A DNA stretch of 37,155 nt from Chloroflexota bacterium (GCA_018825785.1 JAHKAY010000021.1:1-37155), one strand, 5' to 3'; numbered from the stretch's first letter, positions 1 to 7,016 are shown. Program-made: numbers and translations. The notes: generated by a model from the sequence alone, not told the origin.

Positions 1-497
1 CGGATTTGATTGCCGTCGATCTGATCCCACCGCAGGACCGCCTCGCCCAGTCGGATGCCGTTGTCCAGCAGGAGGGTCAGGATGGTCTCGTCCCTCAGCT
101 GCCACTTGCCTCCCCGGGCCCCGCCTGCGGAGTCCAGGAGGCGATGGACCTCCTCCAGGCTGAAGGAGCGCATTACCTTGGGCTTCACCCTGGGGGCTTT
201 GACCTTTTTGATGGGGTTGGCGTAGGGGGACTTGGGCTCGGCCTCCAGGGGGAAGCCGAACTCCTCCTCGAGAAAGCTGTAGAGGGCCTTCAGGGCCCGG
301 AAGTAGCCGTGCCTGGTCTCGTCCCCGCAGGTGAGGTCCCGCAGGAACTCCCGGATAGGGTCCGGGGCCTCGGGGACCTGGGCATAGCGGGCGCAGAACT
401 TCCCCAGCTTCTCCTGGTAGAATTGGACGGTCCGGCGGGAGATATTCCTCGCTTCCCGGTCCAGAATGAAAGAGCGGATCGCCTGCCTCGTCTCCAC
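1..497 (-). CDS. Tyrosine recombinase/integrase, N-terminal part (runs off the window)
   Basis: Reading leftwards on the minus strand, an open frame continues past base 1. It has an N-terminal SAM-like core-binding domain (residues about 1-85; ISRRTVQFYQEKLGKFC, then RALKALYSFLEEEFG). A linker follows (NPIKKVKAP), and then the start of the catalytic domain with SFSLEEVHRLL and LLLDNGIRLGEAVL. The Arg in GIRLGEA matches the first catalytic Arg of tyrosine recombinases; the remaining R-H-R-H-Y residues would lie outside the window. I chose the GTG at 497 because a perfect GGAGGTGA lies five bases upstream; a GTG at 506 is the alternative. A weak -10 (TATAGT, 580-585) lies upstream. The protein should catalyse site-specific recombination. 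Its position beside a damaged tRNA suggests a mobile element extending left of the window, though a cellular XerC/D-like protein cannot be excluded from a fragment. Confidence 0.82.
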   Translation of the reverse strand, partial: METRQAIRSFILDREARNISRRTVQFYQEKLGKFCARYAQVPEAPDPIREFLRDLTCGDETRHGYFRALKALYSFLEEEFGFPLEAEPKSPYANPIKKVKAPRVKPKVMRSFSLEEVHRLLDSAGGARGGKWQLRDETILTLLLDNGIRLGEAVLRWDQIDGNQI

Positions 498-652
498 CTT
501 CGTCACCTCCGCGGGGTTCAGGCGCAGAAGCACAGGCCCCCATAAGGAAAACGCAGGGTGGAGCGGCAACGGCCAGCAGACTATAGTGTGAAACAGAGGG
601 ATACTCTCGTCCCTCCCCCATCAGAGGGGTGACCAAGAGTCCTATGTCCGCA

Positions 653-680
653 GAAACCAAATGCGCCCCTTTCGGGGCGC
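653..680 (-). terminator. Intrinsic terminator after the tRNA-Gln-like RNA
   Basis: On the minus strand GCGCCCC (680-674) and GGGGCGC (669-663) form a perfect 7-bp stem closed by GAAA. It is followed by ATTTGGTTT, a short interrupted T tract. It lies about 40 bases past the tRNA-like sequence and would end that transcript. The T tract is weak, so termination may be partial. Confidence 0.6.
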
Positions 681-719
681 TATACCGACGGGGCTATTTC
701 AGCGGCTAGCCTGTCGTCC

Positions 720-781
720 CTGGGGCCTCGGGTTGGACAACAGATCCAGAGTCTGCTGTCCTACCGCTAGACGAGTCCCCA
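720..781 (-). tRNA. tRNA-Gln(CUG)-like RNA without a T arm (degenerate or disrupted tRNA)
   Basis: From 781 leftwards the minus strand shows a tRNA-Gln 5' half: acceptor strand TGGGGAC, a D arm (GTCT/GGAC around AGCGGTA), and a 5-bp anticodon stem (GCAGA/TCTGT) around CTCTGGA with anticodon CTG at 749-747. After the anticodon stem there are only 12 bases (739-728), then GGCCCCA (727-721), which pairs with TGGGGAC at six of seven positions (one A-G mismatch). U1-A72 and G73 fit glutamine tRNA identity. No TTCGA-type T loop exists, so this is not a normal complete tRNA. It is either an internally deleted pseudogene, an integration scar, or a T-armless RNA. It keeps a good promoter and a terminator. 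Bases 735-743 can also pair with 711-719, which would compete with the cloverleaf. Confidence 0.5.
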
Positions 782-790
782 ACGGCATCT

Positions 791-820
791 ATTTTAGCCG
801 GGGAAAGAGGGGCCAGTCAA
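791..820 (-). promoter_or_regulatory. Sigma-70-type promoter of the tRNA-Gln-like RNA
   Basis: The minus strand reads TTGACT (820-815), 18 bases, then TAAAAT (796-791). A start about seven bases downstream falls near 784, a few bases before the tRNA-like 5' end at 781, as expected for a tRNA promoter. It sits just past the 3' end of the nrpR-like gene. Confidence 0.65.
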
Positions 821-824
821 GGGC

Positions 825-1832
825 TCAAGAGGGGGGCAGGAGGTCCCGGAAGCTCCGCAGGAGGGAGTAGTCAATGATGGTGGCCATGGCCCGGTTTTCG
901 GCCTCTATCCCCGCCTCCACCGCCGCGGCCACAGGGTTGAGGCCGCCGGGGAGGACCAGCCCCACCCTTCCCACCGCCACGGGGATTTCGCACACCGCTT
1001 CGTTGGGGCCCCCCATGGCCAGGGCCCCGTCTATCCCAGCCTTCTTCAGCTCCTGAATAAGCTGCTCAGCCTCGCTACGGCAGGGGGCCGGGACTTCCCT
1101 GAAGTTGGCCAGGATTATGCCCTCCCCCTTTACCGCCCCCCCCACCTGGGTCATCCGACCCTGGATAAAGACCTCGGAGGGATTCAAAGAGGAGCCGCTA
1201 TAGCTGATGAGCTCCAGGAAGCGGAGGGGCCGGCCCCCCTTTATCTGAAGGATGCCGCCAAAACGGGTCTCAACAGCAATGCCCGCCTTGAGGAGGACAC
1301 CATTGACGATGATGCTACATATGGTGGCCAGGCCTATTTTGCCCCGGGGGACGACTATCTCTCCCAACCTCTCTCCCGCCTCAGCTACCGCCACCCGCTC
1401 GCTCATCCCCAGGCCTGCTCTGAAGACGGGGGCCATGGCCTCCAGGGCAGGGAAAAAGTCCTCCTTGGGGAAGAAAGAGACATTCACCGGGACCAGGCCC
1501 CGGCGGGTGCGGGGTTCAAAGGTGGTGCGGAAGGCCAGGTGTTCAATGCGGACACTTATCAGGCCCACCTTGTCGGCTACCATGGCATTCTGTAGCTCCT
1601 CATGGCCCTGGGGGGTGATTACCCTGCCGTTCCGGCCCCAGAGTCGGGTCAGGCCCCGCCCATCCATGAGCTTGAGATGGTAGCGCACCGCCCTCTCCTT
1701 CAGGTTTATGCCCCCCTGCTCCAGCTCCCGGGCGATGATGCGGGCCCCCACGGGCCCCTCAACCCCGGATAGGATGCGCAGGATGGCCAGGACCTTCCTG
1801 TCTACCTCCCGGGTATCATAGACCAGGGCCAT
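825..1832 (-). CDS. nrpR: NrpR-type nitrogen-responsive transcriptional regulator (winged helix + DUF128/NRD)
   Basis: 335 residues. The N-terminal ~75 residues form a winged helix (KVLAILRILSG, then ERAVRYHLKLMDGRGLT as recognition helix and wing). The remainder is one NrpR regulatory domain (DUF128) with LVPVNVSFFPKED, GKIGLATICSIIVNGVLLK and AMGGPNEAVCEIPV. In methanogens NrpR represses nitrogen-assimilation genes by binding GGAA-N6-TTCC, and 2-oxoglutarate relieves repression; some archaeal versions carry two regulatory domains, this one has one. It is the last gene of the glutamate synthase operon, 14 bases after the GXGXG subunit. It is therefore probably co-transcribed and autoregulated through the palindrome at 6939-6952. 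The family assignment is solid; that it senses 2-oxoglutarate here is inferred. Confidence 0.88.
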   Translation of the reverse strand: MALVYDTREVDRKVLAILRILSGVEGPVGARIIARELEQGGINLKERAVRYHLKLMDGRGLTRLWGRNGRVITPQGHEELQNAMVADKVGLISVRIEHLAFRTTFEPRTRRGLVPVNVSFFPKEDFFPALEAMAPVFRAGLGMSERVAVAEAGERLGEIVVPRGKIGLATICSIIVNGVLLKAGIAVETRFGGILQIKGGRPLRFLELISYSGSSLNPSEVFIQGRMTQVGGAVKGEGIILANFREVPAPCRSEAEQLIQELKKAGIDGALAMGGPNEAVCEIPVAVGRVGLVLPGGLNPVAAAVEAGIEAENRAMATIIDYSLLRSFRDLLPPS

Positions 1833-1846
1833 GACAATCCTATCCC

Positions 1847-2578
1847 TTAGTAGGCGTAGAGGTTTCCGTAGGGCCTGAGGTGGAGGGGGAAGAGCTTCCT
1901 GAACTCCCCGGATAGGATAGCCTCGGGGTCTTTCCCAAAATAGCGGCAGTAGTCCCGGACCAGCCCCTCTATCACCTTCCGGTCATTTTCATCGGGCTGG
2001 GCCACCCCCACCTCCTTCCCCAGCTGATGGGCCTCCACCTCCCCCCGTAGGTAGAGAACGCCCCCGTGCATTCCGGTGCCGACAAAGCGGGCGTGGTGGC
2101 GTTCCCCCAGGCCCAGCACCAGGAGGACGCCCCCGCCCATGTATTCCCCCAGGAAGTCCTGGGCGGTATCGCCGATGACCACCGTGGGCCTCTTGCCCTG
2201 GTATTCCTTCATATGGATGCCTGCCCGGTAGCCCACCCCGTCCCTGACAAAGACCCTCCCACCCCGGGCGGAGAGGGCCAGGATATCCCCAGCATGGCCA
2301 TGGACGATGACCTCCCCGCTGTTCATCGTGTTCCCCACCCCGTCCTGGGCATTGCCGTGGACGATGATGCTAGGGCCATCCATGAAGGAGCCCAGGTCAT
2401 TGCCGGGGACGCCATAGATGTGGATTTCCAGGGGGCGACGGATGTCGGTCCCAATATAGCGCTGGCCAAACACATTCAGCAGGTCAATGCGATGATAGCC
2501 GTTGGCCGCCTCCCTGAGGCGTGCATTGAGCTCCTTGTAGTGAAGCCCCTTGACATCTATCCGCAGGGTCCCGTCCAT
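1847..2578 (-). CDS. Glutamate synthase GXGXG-domain subunit (archaeal-type GltB3)
   Basis: 243 residues. Repeated Gly-rich beta-helix turns (IIVHGNAQDGVGNTMNSG, IVHGHAGDILAL, VFVRDGVGYRAGIHM, GVLYLRGEV) identify the C-terminal structural domain of the glutamate synthase large subunit, here as a separate protein. In fused bacterial GltB this right-handed beta-helix follows the FMN domain and helps position the interdomain linkers of the ammonia tunnel. It lies six bases after the FMN-domain gene and ahead of nrpR in one transcript. In archaea and some anaerobic bacteria GltB is split into three proteins in this way. Confidence in family is high; the assembled complex is inferred from gene order. 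Confidence 0.9.
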   Translation of the reverse strand: MDGTLRIDVKGLHYKELNARLREAANGYHRIDLLNVFGQRYIGTDIRRPLEIHIYGVPGNDLGSFMDGPSIIVHGNAQDGVGNTMNSGEVIVHGHAGDILALSARGGRVFVRDGVGYRAGIHMKEYQGKRPTVVIGDTAQDFLGEYMGGGVLLVLGLGERHHARFVGTGMHGGVLYLRGEVEAHQLGKEVGVAQPDENDRKVIEGLVRDYCRYFGKDPEAILSGEFRKLFPLHLRPYGNLYAY

Positions 2579-2584
2579 AATACA

Positions 2585-4090
2585 CTAGCTCCCCGCCGGC
2601 CTAACCCCCAGGACCTCCATCTCCTCCGTGGTCAGGCCTACTGCCCTCAGGTGGAGGCGGTTGCCCCGCAGGCTTTCTATGGCGTTGACGCCCATCCCAC
2701 CCAGCATCTCTTTTATCTCCAAGCTCCAGGCCCGGAGCAGGTTCGCCAGGCGGCGGGCACCGATTTCCGGATTCACTCTCTTGGAAAGGATGGGGTCGGT
2801 GGTGCAGATGCCCCAGGCACACTTGCCTGTGTGGCACTGCTGGCAAACGGTGCAGCCCAGGGCGATGAGGGCCGCTGTGGCAATATAGACGGCATCGGCC
2901 CCCAGCGCGATGGCCTTGACCACATCAGCACTGCTGCGGATGCCCCCGGCGACAATGATGGAGGCCTGCTGGCGGATGCCCTCCTGACGCAGGCGGGTAT
3001 CCACGGCGGCCAGTGCCATTTCAATGGGGATGCCCACGTTGTCCCGGATGACCTTGGGGGCAGCCCCGGTAGCCCCCCTCAGGCCATCCAGGGCGATGAT
3101 GTCGGCCCCCGCCCTCACCATGCCGCTGGCTATTGCGGCGGAGTTGTGCACCGCGGCAATCTTCACCGAGACCGGCTTGGTATAGTTGGTGGCCTCCTTC
3201 AGAGCATGGACAAGCTGGGCCAGGTCCTCAATGGAGTAGATATCATGCTGGGGGGCTGGTGAGAGGGCGTCGGTGCCCCGGGGAATCATCCGGGTGGCGG
3301 CCACATCCTCGCTCACCTTCTCCCCGGGGAGGTGCCCGCCGATGCCCGGCTTGGCCCCCTGGCCAATCTTTATTTCCAGAACCCGGGCCATCTGGAGATA
3401 TGCGGGGTGGACGCCGAAACGGCCCGAGGCCACCTGGGCGATGGTATTAGGGCCATATTTGTAGAGCTTGGAGTGAAGGCCCCCCTCGCCGGTATTGAAC
3501 AGGGTCCCAAGTTCGGTGGCCGCCCGGGCCAGGGACTCGTGGACATTCAGGCTCACCGCCCCGTATGACAGGGCAGAGAACAGGATAGGGGTCTCAATGG
3601 CCACCTGGGGGGCCAGTCTTGTCTTCAGCTTCAGCGTCCCGGTCTCCAGCTCAACCCTGTCCGGCTTGCGGCCGAGGTAGGTGCGGAGCTCCATAGGCTC
3701 GCGGAGGGGGTCTATGGAGGGGTTGGTCACCTGGCTGGCATTGAGCACCAGGTGGTCCCAATAGATGCGGTAGGGCTTGTCGTTGCCCATCCCGGTGAGG
3801 AGGATTCCCCCCGTCTCCGCCTGCTTAATGATGTCCTCAATGGCCTCGGGGGTCCAGTTAGCGTTGGGACGGTAGTCCTGGGGGGCCCTCTTGATCCTTA
3901 TGGCCCCGGTGGGGCAAAAGATAGCGCAGCGGTGGCAGCCCACGCAGAGCTCATCCTGGCTGCGTATGGCGTCCTCCTCCCGGTCATAGGAATGGACACC
4001 AAAACTGCACTGGGCCACACAGCCCTTGCAGGTGATACAGCGGTCCGGGTCCCTCTCTACTACGAACCTGGGCGGGAGGTAGGTCTTCAT
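2585..4090 (-). CDS. Glutamate synthase FMN-domain subunit with N-terminal 2[4Fe-4S] ferredoxin (archaeal-type GltB2)
   Basis: 501 residues. Residues 1-70 carry two ferredoxin motifs (Cys18, 21, 24, 28 and Cys49, 52, 55, 59). Residues about 150-460 are the FMN-binding glutamate synthase barrel, with LNVHESLARAATELGT, GQGAKPGIGGHLPG (244-257) and IIALDGLRGATGAAP. A cysteine cluster at 413, 416, 419, 424 and 429 sits where GltB binds its iron-sulfur centre. The enzyme condenses 2-oxoglutarate with ammonia to glutamate using electrons delivered through the clusters. The start overlaps the stop of the glutaminase gene by one base (TGATG), implying coupled translation. The built-in ferredoxin domain suggests electrons come from the adjacent FAD/ferredoxin pair rather than from a standard GltD. 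Confidence 0.93.
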   Translation of the reverse strand: MKTYLPPRFVVERDPDRCITCKGCVAQCSFGVHSYDREEDAIRSQDELCVGCHRCAIFCPTGAIRIKRAPQDYRPNANWTPEAIEDIIKQAETGGILLTGMGNDKPYRIYWDHLVLNASQVTNPSIDPLREPMELRTYLGRKPDRVELETGTLKLKTRLAPQVAIETPILFSALSYGAVSLNVHESLARAATELGTLFNTGEGGLHSKLYKYGPNTIAQVASGRFGVHPAYLQMARVLEIKIGQGAKPGIGGHLPGEKVSEDVAATRMIPRGTDALSPAPQHDIYSIEDLAQLVHALKEATNYTKPVSVKIAAVHNSAAIASGMVRAGADIIALDGLRGATGAAPKVIRDNVGIPIEMALAAVDTRLRQEGIRQQASIIVAGGIRSSADVVKAIALGADAVYIATAALIALGCTVCQQCHTGKCAWGICTTDPILSKRVNPEIGARRLANLLRAWSLEIKEMLGGMGVNAIESLRGNRLHLRAVGLTTEEMEVLGVRPAGS

Positions 4091-5199
4091 CAGCGGACTC
4101 CCGCCTGCACTGCCAGCCGGCCAATGATGGGCTCCCCGCCCCTGGGGATATAGGTCCGGTCCAGGTCAGGACAGACCAGCCGGATAGCCGATTCCTCCGA
4201 GGAGAGGTAGAGCCTGTCCCCCTTCTCCCCGACAGTAAGGGGACGGAGGCGGATGCGGTCGGTGAGACCTATCATCTCCCCCTGATGGGCGATGATGACG
4301 GTAAACGGGCCATTGAGGAGGAGACTTGAATAGACCTGGCGCAACGCGGTGTCCAGGGCCTGTTCCTCGGGGGGCAGGAGGGGAATGTGCTCCCAGAGGG
4401 GCGGGGCCAGCACCCTGGTCACCACCTCCATAGGCAACCCGTGCCGGCGGCGGAGCAGGTCCACGGCATAGGCTACCACTTCGGTATCGGTCTGCATGGT
4501 GCAGTGGTAGCCGAACATCTCCAGGTAGCGGCGGTTTGTCCCGTAGGAAGAAATTTCCCCGTTGTGGACTACCGTCCAGTCCAGGATGTTGAAGGGGTGG
4601 GCCCCACCCCACCAGCCGGGGCTATTGGTGGGAAAGCGGCCATGGGCTGTCCACAGGTATCCCTGGTATTCCTCCAGGCGGAAATAGTTAGCTATCTGCT
4701 CCGGATAGCCCGCCCCCTTGAACACCCCCATGTTCTTGCCGCTGGAGAAGACAAAGGCATCCTCACACCCGGTATTTATCTTCATCACCTTTTCCAGCAC
4801 ATAGTCATCGTCCCCCGGCGTGCCCAGAGAACAGCCATTCACCTCCACAAAATATCGCCATAGAATGGGTGGGTCCACGATGCCAGGGGTCTCCCGGGTG
4901 GGCACCTCCTCATCAAAGACAATGCGGAAATTGGCCCGGAGTAAGGCCTCCACCTCCCCCCGTGCCTCCCTGCTCAGGAACATGATGTGGAGGGCATAAC
5001 ACTGGGCATATTCAGGGTAGAGGCCGTAGACAGCAAAACCTCCCCCGAGGCCGTTGCTGCGGTCATGCATAGAGCTAATGGCCGCCACCACATCACCGCT
5101 AGAGAAGCGCCGCCCCGAGGTGTCCATCATGCCAAATAGAGAGCAGGCGGAAATTACTTTGTCATCGCCGTAGGGGTTGTTGTAGCTCATCCCTTTCAT
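4090..5199 (-). CDS. Class II glutamine amidotransferase subunit of glutamate synthase (archaeal-type GltB1)
   Basis: 369 residues. The Ntn-type glutaminase domain is shown by ACSLFGMMD with Cys19 as the candidate nucleophile, then SNGLGGGFAVYG, HGRFPTNSPGWWGGAHPF, VVHNGEISSYGTN and TDTEVVAYAVDLL. It should hydrolyse glutamine and pass ammonia to the FMN subunit. In this superfamily the Cys becomes N-terminal after processing, so the first 18 residues would be a removable propeptide, or the true start is different. The ATG overlaps the upstream stop by four bases (ATGA). A stand-alone glutaminase piece next to separate FMN and GXGXG pieces is the archaeal split organisation. Confidence 0.9.
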   Translation of the reverse strand: MKGMSYNNPYGDDKVISACSLFGMMDTSGRRFSSGDVVAAISSMHDRSNGLGGGFAVYGLYPEYAQCYALHIMFLSREARGEVEALLRANFRIVFDEEVPTRETPGIVDPPILWRYFVEVNGCSLGTPGDDDYVLEKVMKINTGCEDAFVFSSGKNMGVFKGAGYPEQIANYFRLEEYQGYLWTAHGRFPTNSPGWWGGAHPFNILDWTVVHNGEISSYGTNRRYLEMFGYHCTMQTDTEVVAYAVDLLRRRHGLPMEVVTRVLAPPLWEHIPLLPPEEQALDTALRQVYSSLLLNGPFTVIIAHQGEMIGLTDRIRLRPLTVGEKGDRLYLSSEESAIRLVCPDLDRTYIPRGGEPIIGRLAVQAGVR

Positions 5200-6476
5200 G
5201 GCACCATCTCCCTGGGTGATACCCCCAACCCTGCCCGGCGCAGGCCCTGGGGGATGAAGGTCAGCCCGAAATCGTCCCGCACCAGGGCGTCTTTGAAGGG
5301 GCGCACGTTCACCCCTTCCCGCATCAGGCCGAAGGCCACCCCCGCCTGCTGAATATCTCCGGCGAATACCAGGCCAACGATGTGGTCATCCTTGAGGACC
5401 ACCTTCCGGTAGCTCCGGTCCTGGCGGGAGACAAGCACTTCACAGCCGTCCTGAGGGTTCACCATGCCAGCGGAGACCAGGGGGTAGCCGAAGTACTTGA
5501 AGGAGTTGGCGGCTGTCCCCCCAGGGTAGAGGGTCTGTTTGCCGGCCATGTTATAGCCAGCAATCCTCCCCCCCAGGTAGGCGTTGGGCCAGATGGGGGT
5601 GAGGCGGCCCGTCCCATAGACAAAGTCGTAGCCTTCCGCCACATCGCCGCAGGCATAGACATGGGGATAGCTGGTGGCCATGTGGCGGTCCACCACAATG
5701 CCGCGGTTCACCTTCACCGGGCTGTTCTTCACCAACTCGGTGCGGGGGGCGCCGCCGATGGCTATCACCACCAGCCCGCAGGAAAGCTGCCGGCCATCCT
5801 GCAGGACCACACCCCCCACCCGGCCCTCCTCAAAAGATTTGCCGGTGATCTCCCGCACCGCCTGGCCCGTAATCAACTCTATACCGGCTTCCCTCAGGAC
5901 CCCCTCTACCAGGCGGGAGGCCGGCTCATCCAGGACGGCACCGAGGACCCGGTCAAGAAGCTCCACCATGACCACGCCCACGCCCCGCTTCACCAGGGCC
6001 GAGGCCAGGCTCATGCCGATAAGCCCGCCCCCGATGACCACCACCCGGGGCTTCCCCTCAAGGAATCTCTCCATCCTTCGGGCATCTTCCAGGGTGGTGA
6101 AGGTGAAGACCCCTTCTTTGTCCCTGCCTGCTATGTTGGGCACTATTGGGGTCCCGCCGGTGGCCAAGAGGAGCCTCTCCCAGGGGAGGCTCTCGCTCCC
6201 CTCCAGCACCACCCTCGCCCCTGGGAAATCTATCCCCGCCACCTTCTGGCCCAGCAGGGCTTCGATGGCATTCTGCTGGTAAAAATCCCGGGGCCGGTAG
6301 AGCATCCCATCCAGGGTACGCTCCCCTGCCAGGAATTCGGAGATGAGGGGGCGGGAGTAGACGGGGAAGGGCTCATCGGAGATGATGCAGATGGACCCCT
6401 CGCTGTCCACCTCCCGGATAGCCTCAGCGGCGCCAATTCCCCCGGCAGAGTTGCCGACGATGACATACTTAGGCAC
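5196..6476 (-). CDS. FAD/NAD(P)-dependent pyridine nucleotide-disulfide-type oxidoreductase
   Basis: About 426 residues from a GTG at 6476. An N-terminal FAD-binding fold (YVIVGNSAGGIGAAEAI) is followed by a second dinucleotide fold for NAD(P)H (VVVIGGGLIGMSLASALVKRG region) and a FAD C-terminal motif (VYACGDVAEGYDF). No redox-active CxxxxC is evident, so it resembles NADH:rubredoxin/nitrite reductase-type flavoproteins. A longer frame reaches 6638, but that part would overlap the ferredoxin gene. The GTG at 6476 places the FAD motif at the N-terminus, has GGAGGGAG just upstream, and overlaps the ferredoxin stop by only eight bases. The likely role is the electron input module (GltD-like) of the split glutamate synthase. 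That is inferred from operon position, not from sequence alone. Confidence 0.85.
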   Translation of the reverse strand: MPKYVIVGNSAGGIGAAEAIREVDSEGSICIISDEPFPVYSRPLISEFLAGERTLDGMLYRPRDFYQQNAIEALLGQKVAGIDFPGARVVLEGSESLPWERLLLATGGTPIVPNIAGRDKEGVFTFTTLEDARRMERFLEGKPRVVVIGGGLIGMSLASALVKRGVGVVMVELLDRVLGAVLDEPASRLVEGVLREAGIELITGQAVREITGKSFEEGRVGGVVLQDGRQLSCGLVVIAIGGAPRTELVKNSPVKVNRGIVVDRHMATSYPHVYACGDVAEGYDFVYGTGRLTPIWPNAYLGGRIAGYNMAGKQTLYPGGTAANSFKYFGYPLVSAGMVNPQDGCEVLVSRQDRSYRKVVLKDDHIVGLVFAGDIQQAGVAFGLMREGVNVRPFKDALVRDDFGLTFIPQGLRRAGLGVSPREMVP

Positions 6477-6918
6477 CAACTCCCTCCTCGGCAAAGATGA
6501 GGGCCTCGTTGGGGCAGTTGGCCACACAGGCGGGGACAGGGAGGTGGGAGCAGAGGTCGCATTTGGCGATAATATGACGCTGGGGGTCGGGGGTAATAGC
6601 CCCATGGGGGCAGAAGAGCACACAGGTCCAGCAACCAACGCATTTCTCCCTGTTAAGCACCACCGCCCCCGTCTCGGGGTCCTTCCTCAGGGCCCCGGTA
6701 AGACAGGCGAAGACACAGGAGGGCTCATCGCAGTGGCGGCAGAGCACGGGTACGGAAAGAGCACCCCTTTCCTGGACACGGACCCTCGCCAGAAGACGGG
6801 GCCTCTCCTTCTTGTAGGCCTTGATAATGTCCCGGGAAAGGCTGTGCTCAACCGTGCAGTAAACCTCACACCGCCGGCAGGTCACACATACCTCTTCGCG
6901 AATATGTACCCTCTTCAT
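6469..6918 (-). CDS. Four-cluster [4Fe-4S] ferredoxin (HycB/DmsB-like)
   Basis: 149 residues with 16 cysteines in four groups (11/14/17/21, 60/63/68/72, 93/96/99/103, 120/123/131/135), the pattern of four-cluster electron-transfer subunits such as HycB, DmsB or FdhB. It has no signal peptide or membrane anchor and should be cytoplasmic. It is the first gene of the nitrogen operon and overlaps the FAD protein by eight bases. The two probably form the electron-delivery unit for glutamate synthase; similar pairs elsewhere serve aldehyde or formate enzymes. The ATG at 6918 is preceded by AGGAGAAGGG, a good ribosome site, with a short leader from the promoter at 6954-6982. Confidence 0.87.
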   Translation of the reverse strand: MKRVHIREEVCVTCRRCEVYCTVEHSLSRDIIKAYKKERPRLLARVRVQERGALSVPVLCRHCDEPSCVFACLTGALRKDPETGAVVLNREKCVGCWTCVLFCPHGAITPDPQRHIIAKCDLCSHLPVPACVANCPNEALIFAEEGVGA

Positions 6919-6938
6919 CCCTTCTCCTATGAGACGTC

Positions 6939-6952
6939 GGCAACCGTTTGCC
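6939..6952 (-). promoter_or_regulatory. Candidate NrpR operator (14-bp palindrome at the transcription start)
   Basis: GGCAA-ACGG-TTGCC is a near-perfect palindrome lying directly downstream of the -10 box of the nitrogen operon. Its length (14 bp) and outer bases GG-A and T-CC match the archaeal NrpR operator GGAA-N6-TTCC, with C/G replacing A/T at positions 3 and 12. Bound protein would block initiation. The inference rests on position, symmetry and the nrpR gene in the same operon. Confidence 0.55.
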
Positions 6953-6953
6953 T

Positions 6954-6982
6954 ATCATAGAGTTTTTCCTGCCTGTTGTCAA
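6954..6982 (-). promoter_or_regulatory. Promoter of the nitrogen operon
   Basis: Minus strand TTGACA (6982-6977), 17 bases, TATGAT (6959-6954): a near-consensus sigma-70 promoter. Predicted start is near 6947, inside the palindrome 6939-6952, giving a leader of about 30 bases before the ferredoxin ATG at 6918. Confidence 0.8.
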
Positions 6983-7005
6983 GGGGTTTGGGGTGGGGCT
7001 ATAAT
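6976..7005 (+). promoter_or_regulatory. Promoter of the CAU-anticodon tRNA
   Basis: TTGTCA (6976-6981), 18 bases, TATAAT (7000-7005). The predicted start, near 7012, is five bases before the mature tRNA. Its -35 element overlaps the -35 of the divergent nitrogen operon promoter on the other strand. Confidence 0.72.
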
Positions 7006-7016
7006 TAAGGTGCCGA

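Noticed and set aside
720-781. A normal, complete tRNA-Gln
   Set aside because: No T stem-loop can be drawn and no TTCGA-type sequence occurs in the right place.
2066-3262. Long plus-strand frame of 398 codons opposite the glutamate synthase genes
   Set aside because: It lies fully over two well-supported minus-strand genes and shows no domain; it is a shadow of high-GC coding sequence.
5382-6500. Plus-strand frame of 372 codons opposite the FAD oxidoreductase
   Set aside because: Low-complexity His/Pro/Gly-rich composition opposite a clear flavoprotein; no ribosome site or motif.
6477-6638. 54-residue N-terminal extension of the FAD oxidoreductase
   Set aside because: It overlaps the ferredoxin gene, is Pro/Ser-rich, and precedes the FAD-binding fold that should be N-terminal.
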